DNA of 64,000 nucleotides from Methylocapsa sp. D3K7. Lineage in GTDB: Bacteria > Pseudomonadota > Alphaproteobacteria > Rhizobiales > Beijerinckiaceae. The notes beneath the pieces were generated by a model. That model was not told the DNA's origin. It ran no database searches and was given only the letters and a program-made list of their open reading frames with translations. The translations under genes were made by a program, and so were the position numbers. Position 1 is the first letter of the stretch. Every line of letters begins with the position of its first letter. This document shows positions 28,321-37,096 of this stretch, in pieces. The stretch is taken from NCBI RefSeq assembly GCF_029855125.1, contig NZ_CP123229.1, forward strand, positions 4,087,391-4,151,390. The letters run 5' to 3'.

Positions 28321-29256
28321 TCATTGCGGCGGCATAGTGATGCCAAGCATGGCCGAAGCACCGAGTACAAAGATACCAATCACCAATTCGAGAGTTATGC
28401 TGTTACGAAGCCAGACGATGGGTATCATTCCTTTCAAGGAAGCCGTGCGGAGCTTCGGCATCAAGATGAAACGATTGACGCAGGCAAAGGCGAGCATGGC
28501 CGCGACCAGCAATAATTTCTTGAACAGCATATCGCCATAGGCCGAGTCGAAAAGTTTGCCGATAGATCCATTGACGCGAAAAACTGCATTGGCGCCGCCG
28601 CTTGCGACAAGCAAGGAAACCGCCGTCATAGCCATGAGAGAGAAACGTGCCAAGATATCGAGAGCAGACTCGCGCGCCTCAGAAGAGCCGAAGCGGCGTT
28701 GTTCGATGAGTGCGAGAAGAAGTGGTGGAAGTCCGCCGACCCAGGCAGCCGCAGCGAGGGTATGGACGCCATACACCAAGATCATGATCACGCGGTAAAA
28801 CCCTCGGCTATCGGCTGAATGACCGAACCAGGATTGGGTAATCAAGAGTATGGCACCGATGATGAGGAGCACGAAGAACCACGTACGATTATGCCAGGGC
28901 AGGAATACGATGACGATAGCAACCGCGAGCAGCGTCAATCGGACGAAGGACACCGTGCCGAACGGCGTTTCGAAAAAGAAAAGGCGCAGGTCCTCGGAAT
29001 CAGTGACGCTATGAACGTCGCTAGTCATATTGATCAAAAGGCAGCCGATCCAGGCGATCGCGGAAAGTGCAGCGATTGGCGCGGCGAAGCGCAGCAAAAT
29101 AACGGTCGCGCGAAGGGTCCGGGGCAACCCGCCAGGACCGGCCGCAAACCGTTCGTTTCCCATGTAGAGCCAAAAGAACGAGGATCCGAACAACACAAAA
29201 ACCGACGCGAATTGGATCCAGCGTACGATAACCAGAGGCAGGAAAACCGTCAGCAT
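28321..29256 (-). CDS. copD: CopD-family copper resistance/transport membrane protein
   Basis: Inner-membrane partner of CopC, thought to carry copper across the cytoplasmic membrane. The 311-residue product has about eight helices; the C-terminal CopD domain contains GVHTLAAAAWVGGLPPLLLALIEQRR and the following FSLMAMTAVSLLVASGGANAVFRV. Conserved His in GVHTLAAAAWVGG is a likely metal ligand. The start was moved from an upstream frame opening (29331) to the ATG at 29256 because AAGGA precedes it and the protein then begins with its first helix. It lies between two copC-type genes. Confidence 0.88.
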   Translation of the reverse strand: MLTVFLPLVIVRWIQFASVFVLFGSSFFWLYMGNERFAAGPGGLPRTLRATVILLRFAAPIAALSAIAWIGCLLINMTSDVHSVTDSEDLRLFFFETPFGTVSFVRLTLLAVAIVIVFLPWHNRTWFFVLLIIGAILLITQSWFGHSADSRGFYRVIMILVYGVHTLAAAAWVGGLPPLLLALIEQRRFGSSEARESALDILARFSLMAMTAVSLLVASGGANAVFRVNGSIGKLFDSAYGDMLFKKLLLVAAMLAFACVNRFILMPKLRTASLKGMIPIVWLRNSITLELVIGIFVLGASAMLGITMPPQ

Positions 29257-29372
29257 TGTCGGCAATCCTTGTAAGAGCCGATGATTGACGTTGGTGCGAA
29301 ATGACGGCCGGGCCTCGCCATTTCGCGACAAGCCCGGCTGGTCGGGTTGAATTGCGCCGCCTGGATATCAGT

Positions 29373-29738
29373 TCAGGTCACGGTGAAATGAAACGTGCCG
29401 GATGTCGGATGTGTATCAACCGAGACCACGTGCCAGCTCACCGTATAGGTGCCGGGCCCCAGCGCACGTCCGAAATGCACGATCAAAACGCTTTGGTCTG
29501 ACGGATCGTTGACAGCTTTGCTGGTCGGAATCTTACCCCCGGAGCCAACAACCTGGACGCCCGAAAAGGCAACCACCACGCCCTGGGTGAAGTAAAGTCT
29601 GAGTTCACGCGGGGAGCCGGAAACATCCATCCCGACACCAGGGACGGCATGATCGAGAAACGCATGAGCGAATGCGGTATCCGCGATGACAGACGAGACG
29701 AACCCTACCACAAGTAGAAGCTTTATGAGACGCTGCAT
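29373..29738 (-). CDS. copC: CopC periplasmic copper-binding protein
   Basis: The 121-residue precursor has a signal peptide ending AFA, so the mature protein begins with His25 (HAFLDHAVPG). With Asp108 and His110 (SVDTHPTSG) this recreates the His1/Asp/His Cu(II) site described for methanotroph CopC. The immunoglobulin-like fold signature SGSPRELRLYF and SGTFHFTVT is intact. The start at 29738 follows GGAGG at six bases; the frame is open further upstream but without a signal. It begins 10 bp after the outer-membrane-type gene at 29749-30765 and precedes copD, so copper delivery CopC to CopD is the likely flow. Confidence 0.92.
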   Translation of the reverse strand: MQRLIKLLLVVGFVSSVIADTAFAHAFLDHAVPGVGMDVSGSPRELRLYFTQGVVVAFSGVQVVGSGGKIPTSKAVNDPSDQSVLIVHFGRALGPGTYTVSWHVVSVDTHPTSGTFHFTVT

Positions 29739-29748
29739 GGTTGCCTCC

Positions 29749-30765
29749 TCAGTACAGATTGTCACCCCGGGCCTGGCGCGGTCCGATGAGCGGCTTGCCA
29801 AGCGAATCCGGTAACATATCGTCCAAGAACAAATCCAGGATGGCGAGAGCGCCCACATGCCTCCCACTCGCCCGGTTAATTGGAATGGCTACAACGGCGC
29901 CGAGCTCAAATGAAATGGGGCCTAGCCGTCCTAGGTAGTAGAGCCCTGGGCCATATATACCAGTGGTCTCATGCGTGCCTGGAACCGAATCAGGAATCGA
30001 GGGGCCAATGTTCGAAATGGGGGTCGAGAAAACAGCTTCGAAGGTGGGAATGAGGTGCCTAAAGAACTCCGGCACTTCATGCACGAAGGAATTCATGTAG
30101 AGCAGGCTATATTGCACCGTCGCACCGTAGGTCAAAAACGTGGGGCTCTGGTCGATCGAAAGCGCGCCGGTAGTGGGATCGATGTCAGTTATGCTGACCG
30201 GATGCGTGGACCAAGTGTAATCGACCTCGCCAGTCAACGCGAAGGGCTTTAACCACTCGGCTTCGACATCACCAAAACCCTTGCCGATGAACCCTTTTGC
30301 CGTGAGTGATGTGACGGTGTCGGCGCCAATGCTGGGATTGCCGGTTCTACCAAATTCGGAACTTCCCGCAACAGACACGATGAATTCATGCTCGTCGTTC
30401 TGGTAGGGAGTCCATTTCAACTGCGTTTCGATATTTTGCCATCCGGTCAGGCCGCCAATGCTCCCGTCCGGCCTCACCGTATTCACGAGGTGGGTGAGCG
30501 CACTTCCGATTGTGAACGACAAATTGTAAGTGATTGTCTTTTGCCATTCGAATTCATAGTCGAACTCGTTAGAGTTATCCGGATTGGCGACATAAGCGAA
30601 AGAAGGGAGAGCCAGTTCGTCATTTACGCCGGGATCGTCAATTGTAAGTGTAGCTGGGAAGACCCGGTTGCCGACGACCGTGTGTGAGAGCGCCGGGCCG
30701 GCGCCGGCGAGAGTGGCCGCAGCGGCGAATGCGCCAGCGCACGCCAGGGAAGCTTTGTGAGACAT
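29749..30765 (-). CDS. Secreted, probably outer-membrane beta-barrel protein of the CopCD operon
   Basis: I do not recognise a named family. The 338-residue product has a clear signal peptide (MSHKASLACAGAFAAAATLA to PALSH) and a mature region of alternating amphipathic strands (YEFEWQKTITYNLSFTIGSAL, WQNIETQLKWTPYQNDEHEFIVSVAGSSEFG, EWLKPFALTGEVDYTW), as in barrel proteins. The mature start HTVVGNRVFPATLTIDDPGVNDEL includes a leading His. GAGGA precedes the ATG at 30765. Placement directly before copC suggests an outer-membrane step of metal handling, which is inference. Confidence 0.7.
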   Translation of the reverse strand: MSHKASLACAGAFAAAATLAGAGPALSHTVVGNRVFPATLTIDDPGVNDELALPSFAYVANPDNSNEFDYEFEWQKTITYNLSFTIGSALTHLVNTVRPDGSIGGLTGWQNIETQLKWTPYQNDEHEFIVSVAGSSEFGRTGNPSIGADTVTSLTAKGFIGKGFGDVEAEWLKPFALTGEVDYTWSTHPVSITDIDPTTGALSIDQSPTFLTYGATVQYSLLYMNSFVHEVPEFFRHLIPTFEAVFSTPISNIGPSIPDSVPGTHETTGIYGPGLYYLGRLGPISFELGAVVAIPINRASGRHVGALAILDLFLDDMLPDSLGKPLIGPRQARGDNLY

Positions 30766-30838
30766 AACAAATCCTCGATCTAAACAGAGGGGTAGCCGTG
30801 ATCTGCCGCGAGAGGGCGGCGTCCGCAATGCTAGCTGG

Positions 30839-31246
30839 TCAGACCTGGATGGGTGGTGCGCGCGCCTGCCCATTATGGGTCACAGGCCGTGTGAAGGCGC
30901 CGAGATATACGGGCAGGGCGATCGTTCTTAAATGCCGCGGTTGATCGGACGCGTATGCAAATTCCTGAGGCAGTATCGCGGCGGCGCTGTCCGCCAATGG
31001 GCAGCAAGGACAATTGTCCTCTTGGCATGGCGGCGGGGAATCGTGCCCGGAGGAACCCGCATGGCCGTAATCTGTCGCGCAGCGAACCAATGCTTGTTCC
31101 AGGCCAGTGCTTGCGGATAGATGTCTGGACCCGCTGGCGGCCACGATGAAATGCGAGTCAGCAATCAACGCATGCCTGTGTTGAGCAAACACGAAGGATT
31201 GCGCGATGCAGGCAAACAGAATGAACCAACAGCGGACGGCACGCAC
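30839..31246 (-). CDS. Cys/His-rich secreted protein (DUF2946-like)
   Basis: The 135-residue product has a hydrophobic leader (CWFILFACIAQSFVFAQHRH) and a cluster of metal-type residues: His62, His68, Cys74, Cys79, Cys81 and Cys82 in HDSPPPCQEDNCPCCPLAD. The end QARAPPIQV resembles the RAPP tail common in DUF2946 proteins, which often sit beside metal genes. It is probably the first gene of the minus-strand operon leading to copC and copD. The GTG at 31246 was selected since AGAGGA lies just before it; the frame extends to 31312 without a ribosome site. Assignment to DUF2946 is tentative. Confidence 0.6.
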   Translation of the reverse strand: MRAVRCWFILFACIAQSFVFAQHRHALIADSHFIVAASGSRHLSASTGLEQALVRCATDYGHAGSSGHDSPPPCQEDNCPCCPLADSAAAILPQEFAYASDQPRHLRTIALPVYLGAFTRPVTHNGQARAPPIQV

Positions 31247-31618
31247 CCATCCTCTCGCGGACTTACGCGATAATTCCCGGTGCCGGGGAGGTTGGGATAA
31301 GGCCGCGCGCACGTGCTACACTTTCCGAACGATGATAACGATTACATTATCAAAAATGCGAGTGTTATCTTCCCGGAGTCAAGCAAGAATCATCTATTGT
31401 GCAGGTAACGCTCAGTGAAATACCGCGATTGTAGAGCCCCGTGACTTTCCCGCAACAAGACAAATGCAGGCTGCGAATTGACGACTGTAAGCATTTGATG
31501 CCCGCCGGGATAGTTTTCATGAAATTGCCTCGACTTTGCCGCAAGCGGCTGTCAAACCCGCATCATTGATGTCGTTTTTGTTGCCAGGTCTTGTTAACAT
31601 TGAGGCGGAGCTTACGCG
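31247..31618. promoter_or_regulatory. Divergent intergenic region with a Fur-superfamily-like operator
   Basis: The 372 bases separate the copper-type operon from mlaE and hold no gene. TGATAACGATTACATTATCA at 31333-31352 is a near palindrome (TGATAA..TTATCA arms plus an inner G/C pair) resembling the Fur box GATAATGATAATCATTATC with one base deleted. Its reverse strand shares AATGTAAT with the site before the TonB receptor. It lies about 87 bases upstream of the Cys/His-rich gene start. Confidence 0.42.
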
Positions 31619-32758
31619 ATGGATTTGCCGGACGGCCCGCAATTTTCTGCCCAGCATGTGGGTGACTCCGTGCGGCTTAGTCTCGGCGGCCAATGGACCG
31701 TGGACGCGTCGGCAGCGATCGAGGCCCGCGCCGATGGCCTTCTTAAGGAAAGCGCCGGGGCACGAAGAGTCATTTTTGATCTTGGCCGGATTGTCCGGCT
31801 TGACACGGCGGGGGCTTGGCTCATCGACCGGGCGCGTGATACGCTCGGCGCGTCCGGCATCGAGGCGACGCTTGAATCGATCCGCCCAGAATATGAAATC
31901 CTGCTGCGTGAAGCGCGTTACCGGGTGGTCGCCGTTCCGGCATCACCACATGGTTCTTATATCTTCCGGCTTCTCGCCGATATCGGCGAAACCGTGGTGT
32001 CCGCCGGCGGCGATCTGTACAAGGGCATTGGGTTTCTCGGCGAGGTCGTGGCGGCCATCGGAAGAAGCCTCGTCAACCCATCTCATTTCCGCGGAACTTC
32101 GCTCATCGTCCAAATGGAGAGTATCGCGCTTCGCGGCGCGCCGATTATTGCCCTGATTAATTTTCTGGCGGGCGCTATCATCGCGCAGCAGGGTATTTTC
32201 CAGTTGCGGAGGTTTGGTGCGACAATCTTCGTTGTCGACCTCATCGGCATTTTGGTCTTGCGTGAGCTCGGCGTTTTGTTGACCGCCATCATGATCTCTG
32301 GGCGGTCGGGCTCAGCGATCACAGCCGAACTTGGCTCGATGAAGCTCCAAGAGGAGATCGATGCTCTGACCGTCATGGGATTGCGGCCCGTTGACATATT
32401 GATCGTTCCCCGGATTCTGGCTCTCATCATTGGCCTTCCGCTCTTGACCTTCATTGCGGATATGTCCGGGATCTTCGGCGGCCTGTTGGTCGCTTGGGTG
32501 TATGACGGGATCACACCGGCGAGATTTTTGACGGGACTGCAGACTGCGATCGGCTACCATAGTTTTTTCAGCGGGCTCATTAAAGCGCCCTTCATGGCGC
32601 TTATCATTGGTCTCATTGCTTGCGTGGAAGGTTTGGCTGTTGCCGGTTCGGCTGAATCGCTGGGACGCCGGGTTACGGCCTCGGTGGTGAAGTCGATTTT
32701 TATGGTTGTTGTGGCCGATGGGCTTTTTGCGATGTTCTTCGCCGGGATCGGATATTGA
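31619..32758 (+). CDS. mlaE: MlaE-type lipid ABC transporter permease with N-terminal STAS domain
   Basis: Permease of the envelope phospholipid/MCE transport system. The 379-residue protein has an N-terminal STAS domain (about 1-110: LGGQWTVDASAAIEARADG, RVIFDLGRIVRLDTAGAWLIDRA) fused to the MlaE permease (GTSLIVQMESIALRGAPIIALINFLAGAIIAQQG, ELGVLLTAIMISGRSGSAITAELGSMKLQEEIDAL). In E. coli the STAS part is the separate MlaB; the fusion explains why no mlaB follows. The stop overlaps the mlaF ATG (TGATG). The ribosome site is AGGCGGAG. Confidence 0.93.
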   Translation: MDLPDGPQFSAQHVGDSVRLSLGGQWTVDASAAIEARADGLLKESAGARRVIFDLGRIVRLDTAGAWLIDRARDTLGASGIEATLESIRPEYEILLREARYRVVAVPASPHGSYIFRLLADIGETVVSAGGDLYKGIGFLGEVVAAIGRSLVNPSHFRGTSLIVQMESIALRGAPIIALINFLAGAIIAQQGIFQLRRFGATIFVVDLIGILVLRELGVLLTAIMISGRSGSAITAELGSMKLQEEIDALTVMGLRPVDILIVPRILALIIGLPLLTFIADMSGIFGGLLVAWVYDGITPARFLTGLQTAIGYHSFFSGLIKAPFMALIIGLIACVEGLAVAGSAESLGRRVTASVVKSIFMVVVADGLFAMFFAGIGY

Positions 32759-33639
32759 TGAAAGGGCAAGAAAAAAACGCCGCTGGCCGGGGCGCGCCGC
32801 CGGAGATCGTCATAAAGGTGCGCGATCTCGTGGTGGGTTTTGGCGATAAGCTTATCATGCAAGGCCTTGATCTTGATGTTTACAGAGGCGAAGTTTTGGG
32901 CTTCGTCGGCGGCTCCGGCACTGGAAAATCGGTTCTTACGCGGACGATTTTGGGGCTTATCCGGAAACGTAGCGGGCTCATCGAGATACTTGGCGCAGAT
33001 CTCGACACGCTGTCGCCACGCGAATACGCCTCGATCGAGCGCCGCATCGGCGTAATGTTTCAACAAGGCGCGCTGTTTTCTGGTCTCACCGTTAAGCAGA
33101 ACGTCGAAGTTCCTATGCGCGAACATTTGCAATTGTCACCGCGCCTTTCGGAGGAACTCGCGATGCTCAAGATCGGGCTCGCGGGCCTTGATCCAGACGC
33201 CGCCAACAAATACCCGTCCGAACTCTCCGGCGGCATGATCAAACGGGCTGCCTTAGCGAGGGCCTTGGCGCTCGATCCAGAACTCGTGTTTCTCGATGAG
33301 CCGACTTCGGGCCTTGATCCTATCGGTGCAGCGGAATTCGACGAATTGATCGCCACAATGCAACGAACGCTTGGTCTCACCGTCTTCATGGTGACCCATG
33401 ACCTCGACAGTCTCTTTTCGATCTGCGACAGGATTGCTGCGCTCGCAGATGGGAAAGTGGTTGCCGAAGGTCCGCTTTCCACGATGCTTGCCTCACAGCA
33501 TCCGTGGGTTCACGCATATTTCCATGGCAAAAGGGCGCGTCTGGCGGACTCCGCTTCGGCGGGTCACTTCGGGAAAGCGGGCGCGGCGGCAGAAAACAAT
33601 CAGACGGACGCATTGAATGACACTCCCAGCCCAACGTGA
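32758..33639 (+). CDS. mlaF: MlaF-type ABC transporter ATPase
   Basis: ATPase powering lipid movement through MlaE. The 293-residue protein has Walker A GGSGTGKS, Q-loop MFQQGALFSGLTV, signature LSGGMIKRAALARALAL, Walker B LVFLDEPTSGLDP and H-loop VTHD. The frame also opens with TTG one codon earlier, but the ATG at 32758 overlaps the mlaE stop by one base, so it is taken as start. It is second in the mlaE-mlaF-mlaD-lipoprotein operon. Confidence 0.94.
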   Translation: MKGQEKNAAGRGAPPEIVIKVRDLVVGFGDKLIMQGLDLDVYRGEVLGFVGGSGTGKSVLTRTILGLIRKRSGLIEILGADLDTLSPREYASIERRIGVMFQQGALFSGLTVKQNVEVPMREHLQLSPRLSEELAMLKIGLAGLDPDAANKYPSELSGGMIKRAALARALALDPELVFLDEPTSGLDPIGAAEFDELIATMQRTLGLTVFMVTHDLDSLFSICDRIAALADGKVVAEGPLSTMLASQHPWVHAYFHGKRARLADSASAGHFGKAGAAAENNQTDALNDTPSPT

Positions 33640-33676
33640 AGCGGGATTTATGTTCAAGAACAGCAGGCGAGGCTAG

Positions 33677-34747
33677 ATGGAAACCCGTGCGAACTATGCA
33701 TTGATAGGCATTTTCACCCTGGCTGTCATCGCTGCGGCCTTTGGCTTTGTTTATTGGTTTTCCGGCGCCGAGAAACCTGGCGGTCAAAAAACTTACAAAA
33801 TTGTTTTCACGGGCTCGATTTCAGGACTGTCGAATGGCGGCTGGGTCCTCTTCAATGGGGTGCGGGTTGGCGAGGTCACGAAAATTGATCTATTGCCGCA
33901 AGATCCCTCACGCGTTTTTGCGCTGATCGATGTCGATGCGAAGGTTCCGGTGCGTGCAGATACAAAGGCGAGGCTCGAATACACAGGGTTTACAGGGGTT
34001 GCCTCCGTCGCATTGACCGGCGGTGCCACAGATGCGCCGCCGCTTCCAACGAGTAAGCAAGAGCCCGGTGTCATCATCGCCGATCGCTCGGATTTCCAGG
34101 ATCTCATTGCAACGGCGCGGCGCATCGCGACGCAGGCTTCCGATTTTCTCGACAAAACCAACCGCCTGATCGATGACAATTCGGCGTCGATCACGGCTTC
34201 GGTGAAGAACGCTGAAAAATTTTCCGATGCGCTCGCCGCCAATTCCGATGGTCTTAAGGATTTCATGGGTGCGATTGCCGATGTCGGCAAATCCATCAAG
34301 CCGTTGACGGCGAAGCTCGACGTCCTGGCTGCGGACGCCGACAATGTCGTGAAGGCGATCAATCCCAATGATGTCAAAACGATCGTCAGCGATTTCGCCT
34401 CGTTGTCGGCAAAACTCGACAAGGCGGCGGACAAGGTCGACGGGGTTTTGACCAATTTGAATGGTTTTCTTGCGACAGGGGACTCGAAGGGTGCGTTTGG
34501 CGAAATTGCCGCGGCCGCAAAGTCGGTCAAGAAGGCCGCCGACGATCTTGACTCTCAGATGAAGGGAATTGCCGTTAACATCAACCGCTTTACCGGTTCT
34601 GGGCTCCGCCAGTACGAGGCGCTGGCGGTGGATGGCCGCAAAACACTTGAGCAAATCAATCAGGCGGTCCGTTCAATCGAGAGCAATCCGCAACAGTTTC
34701 TTTTCGGAAAATCGCCGCAAATTCCCGAATATTCTGGTGCGCGTTAA
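33677..34747 (+). CDS. mlaD: MlaD-like MCE-domain substrate-binding protein
   Basis: The 356-residue protein has one N-terminal membrane helix (YALIGIFTLAVIAAAFGFVYWF) and a periplasmic MCE domain (about 40-115: KIVFTGSISGLSNGGWVLFNGVRVGEVTKI, ARLEYTGFTGVASVALTGG). The rest is a long helical region with many Asp/Lys/Ala repeats (KLDKAADKVDGVLTNLNGFL), longer than E. coli MlaD (about 180) and likely a coiled-coil hexamer tunnel as in PqiB/YebT-like proteins. It starts 37 bp after mlaF. Confidence 0.9.
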   Translation: METRANYALIGIFTLAVIAAAFGFVYWFSGAEKPGGQKTYKIVFTGSISGLSNGGWVLFNGVRVGEVTKIDLLPQDPSRVFALIDVDAKVPVRADTKARLEYTGFTGVASVALTGGATDAPPLPTSKQEPGVIIADRSDFQDLIATARRIATQASDFLDKTNRLIDDNSASITASVKNAEKFSDALAANSDGLKDFMGAIADVGKSIKPLTAKLDVLAADADNVVKAINPNDVKTIVSDFASLSAKLDKAADKVDGVLTNLNGFLATGDSKGAFGEIAAAAKSVKKAADDLDSQMKGIAVNINRFTGSGLRQYEALAVDGRKTLEQINQAVRSIESNPQQFLFGKSPQIPEYSGAR

Positions 34748-34946
34748 CGGCTTTTCATGAATTTGCGCGGTCAATTGCGGGGCCGCCAAATGGTTGCGCT
34801 AAGCTTGACGGAAGCATTCCATGCTATCATTGAGCATCGGCGGAAGCCTAAGTCCGGATGTTTCGATAAGGTTTCCGGTGTAAAGGACTCCGGTCCTCCG
34901 CCGCCAGGTAATCTCTTGTGCCGTTTGTTTGGAAGTGGATTTCTGC

Positions 34947-35552
34947 ATGGGGTATTCTAGCCTCACGGACGCTTGGAATTTGGATCGCGTGTGGCGCGTG
35001 TTTTTGCTTGCCGGCTTGTCGTTGTCCGTGCTTGCGTCCTGTTCCTCCGCGCCGAAAGCCACTTACGACCTCAGCCCGGCCAGCGGCGATTTTGCCGCGC
35101 GGGCGGGGCGCGGCCAACTCGCTGTGGCGCGTCCCGAAGCAATATTGCCAGCCGACTCGGATCGTATTGTCGTGCGGACCGATCCACAATCGGTCGCCTA
35201 TCTCACGGGTGCCCAATGGGCCGACAAATTGCCATCGCTGGTGCAGAGCCGGCTAATTGAGACCTTTCAGAATGCACATCTGTTGCGGGCAGTTGGACGC
35301 CCCGGCATGCTCGCCGATGTCAGTCTCCAATCCAGCATCCGGCGGTTCGAACTTGATACGGGGCAGGGCGAGGCTGTGGTAGAAATTTCGGCGCAAATCG
35401 TCAACCAAAATGGTCGCATTGTCGCCGGGCGCCTTTTTTCGGACACTGTGCCTGTGGCTTCGAGTGAACCGGCGGTGGTCGCTGCGGCTCTCGACACGGC
35501 GCTTGCGGCGGTGATGCGCGACATCGTCCTCTGGACCGCGCCGAAAATTTGA
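34947..35552 (+). CDS. ABC-type transport auxiliary lipoprotein (PqiC-like)
   Basis: The 201-residue precursor has a lipobox (LSLSVLASC, Cys near residue 32) and the fold of the auxiliary lipoproteins that accompany MCE transporters: YDLSPASGDF, QLAVARPEAILPADSDRIVVRTD, QWADKLPSLVQSRLIETFQNA and VEISAQIVNQNGRIVAGRLFS. It probably links MlaD to the outer membrane. The start at 34947 follows GGAAGTGG at eight bases; an earlier TTG at 34929 overlaps that site. It is separated from mlaD by 199 bp with no other gene. Confidence 0.86.
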   Translation: MGYSSLTDAWNLDRVWRVFLLAGLSLSVLASCSSAPKATYDLSPASGDFAARAGRGQLAVARPEAILPADSDRIVVRTDPQSVAYLTGAQWADKLPSLVQSRLIETFQNAHLLRAVGRPGMLADVSLQSSIRRFELDTGQGEAVVEISAQIVNQNGRIVAGRLFSDTVPVASSEPAVVAAALDTALAAVMRDIVLWTAPKI

Positions 35553-35631
35553 GCTGCTCCCCCTGGGGATAGGCCGGTAAGATTGCGGCTGACAGGAACA
35601 CCCCGGTGCTGGCTTCGCCGCTCACCGCCCA

Positions 35632-37029
35632 ATGCCAAACCGACTTGCCCAATATTCCGCAAAAAGGAACTACCCATTGAGCAATGGCCCACTTCCCCAC
35701 GCGGTCTTCACCGAGGGTTCGACCATGCGTCATGTGATCGTCATGACGTCGGCGACGTCTCTTGGACTCATGTCGATTTTCCTCGTTGATCTTTTGTCTC
35801 TGCTCTATGTATCTTGGCTGGGCGACTCGAAGCTCACCGCTGCCGTCGGCTTTGCTTCGCAGGTTCTGTTTTTCTCCGTCTCGATCAACATCGGCCTTTC
35901 AATCGCGATCGGCGCCCTTGTGTCGCGTGCGCTTGGCTCTGGCGATAGAGCGCGCGCACGACGGCTAGCGGCATCCGGACTGGTCCATGTTTTTTTGATC
36001 GCGGCTTTGGTCAGCTGCGCCGCTTGGACAATGCGACGGGAAATTCTCACTCTCTTTGGGGCGCATGGCGTAACTCTCGACGTCGCGTCCGCCTATCTCG
36101 CGATTACACTTCCGGCCACTGTGTTCCTCGGCCTCGGCATGGGGCTCGCAAGCATTTTGCGCGCTGCGGGTGATGCCAGGCGCTCGATGTATGTAACGCT
36201 CGCGGGTGCGCTCACCACGGCTGCTCTCGATCCCTTGTTTATTTTCGTTTTGGGACTTGGCGTCACCGGCGCCGCCATCGTCACGCTCATTTCAAGGTTC
36301 GTTTTTATTGCGATTGGACTGAATGGCGCCGTTCGCAAACATGATCTCGTCGCCAAGCCGAGCCTCGCAGCGGTGAGATTGGATTTTGCTCCAGTGATGG
36401 GTATTGCTATTCCGGCAATCCTGACCAATCTGGCGGCACCAGCAGCCAATGCCTACACGATGCGCATTTTTTCGCATTTCGGCGAAGCGGTTGTCGCGGC
36501 TTTTGCCATCGTTGACCGGCTAAATCCAATGGCATTCGGCGTTCTTTTCGCCTTATCGGCGGCGGTTGGCCCGATCATGGGCCAAAATCTCGGCGCCATG
36601 CTGATCCCGAGAGTGCGGCAAGTGCTTACCGACTGCTTAACCTTTGCCACGCTTTACGTCATTGCGGTGGCGATCCTTCTGCGGCTGGCCGCGCCTATGA
36701 TTGTTAAACTCTTTCACGCGCAGGGCGAGACCGCCGAGCTGTTACTGTTCGTTTGCGCCTATGGCGGCGCTCTCTGGTTTTTTCTGGGAGCTATTTTTGT
36801 CGCTAACGCGGCCTTCAACAATCTCGGATTTCCACTTCTTTCGACGCTGTTCAATTGGGGGCGCGCAACGCTTGGAACGGTGCCCTTCGTGACGATCGGC
36901 ACCGCGCGGTTTGGAGCTGAAGGCGGCTATGTTGGGCTGATCCTCGGTTCGGCCCTGTTTGGCGCAGGTGCCGTGATCGCGGCGTATTACGTCACAGCGC
37001 GGCTCGCAAATCGCCCGAAGGTCCTGTAG
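35632..37029 (+). CDS. MATE-family multidrug efflux transporter
   Basis: Cation-coupled exporter of 465 residues with 12 helices in two MatE repeats. The entry is FTEGSTMRHVIVMTSATSLGLMSIFLVDLLSLLYVSWLGD; FLGLGMGLASILRAAGDARRSMYV and LDPLFIFVLGLGVTGAAIVTLISR are typical of the first repeat, GPIMGQNLGAMLIPRVRQVL of the second. The substrate is unknown. The ATG at 35632 has no evident ribosome site, so the true start could lie slightly downstream (for example the Met before RHVIV). It stands 79 bp after the lipoprotein gene on the same strand. Confidence 0.87.
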   Translation: MPNRLAQYSAKRNYPLSNGPLPHAVFTEGSTMRHVIVMTSATSLGLMSIFLVDLLSLLYVSWLGDSKLTAAVGFASQVLFFSVSINIGLSIAIGALVSRALGSGDRARARRLAASGLVHVFLIAALVSCAAWTMRREILTLFGAHGVTLDVASAYLAITLPATVFLGLGMGLASILRAAGDARRSMYVTLAGALTTAALDPLFIFVLGLGVTGAAIVTLISRFVFIAIGLNGAVRKHDLVAKPSLAAVRLDFAPVMGIAIPAILTNLAAPAANAYTMRIFSHFGEAVVAAFAIVDRLNPMAFGVLFALSAAVGPIMGQNLGAMLIPRVRQVLTDCLTFATLYVIAVAILLRLAAPMIVKLFHAQGETAELLLFVCAYGGALWFFLGAIFVANAAFNNLGFPLLSTLFNWGRATLGTVPFVTIGTARFGAEGGYVGLILGSALFGAGAVIAAYYVTARLANRPKVL

Positions 37030-37096
37030 CATCGCGCTGCGACCACCGGACAACGTTCCGGAGGCCCGTATCGCGGGCGAGCTGTGGAGGACGGCC

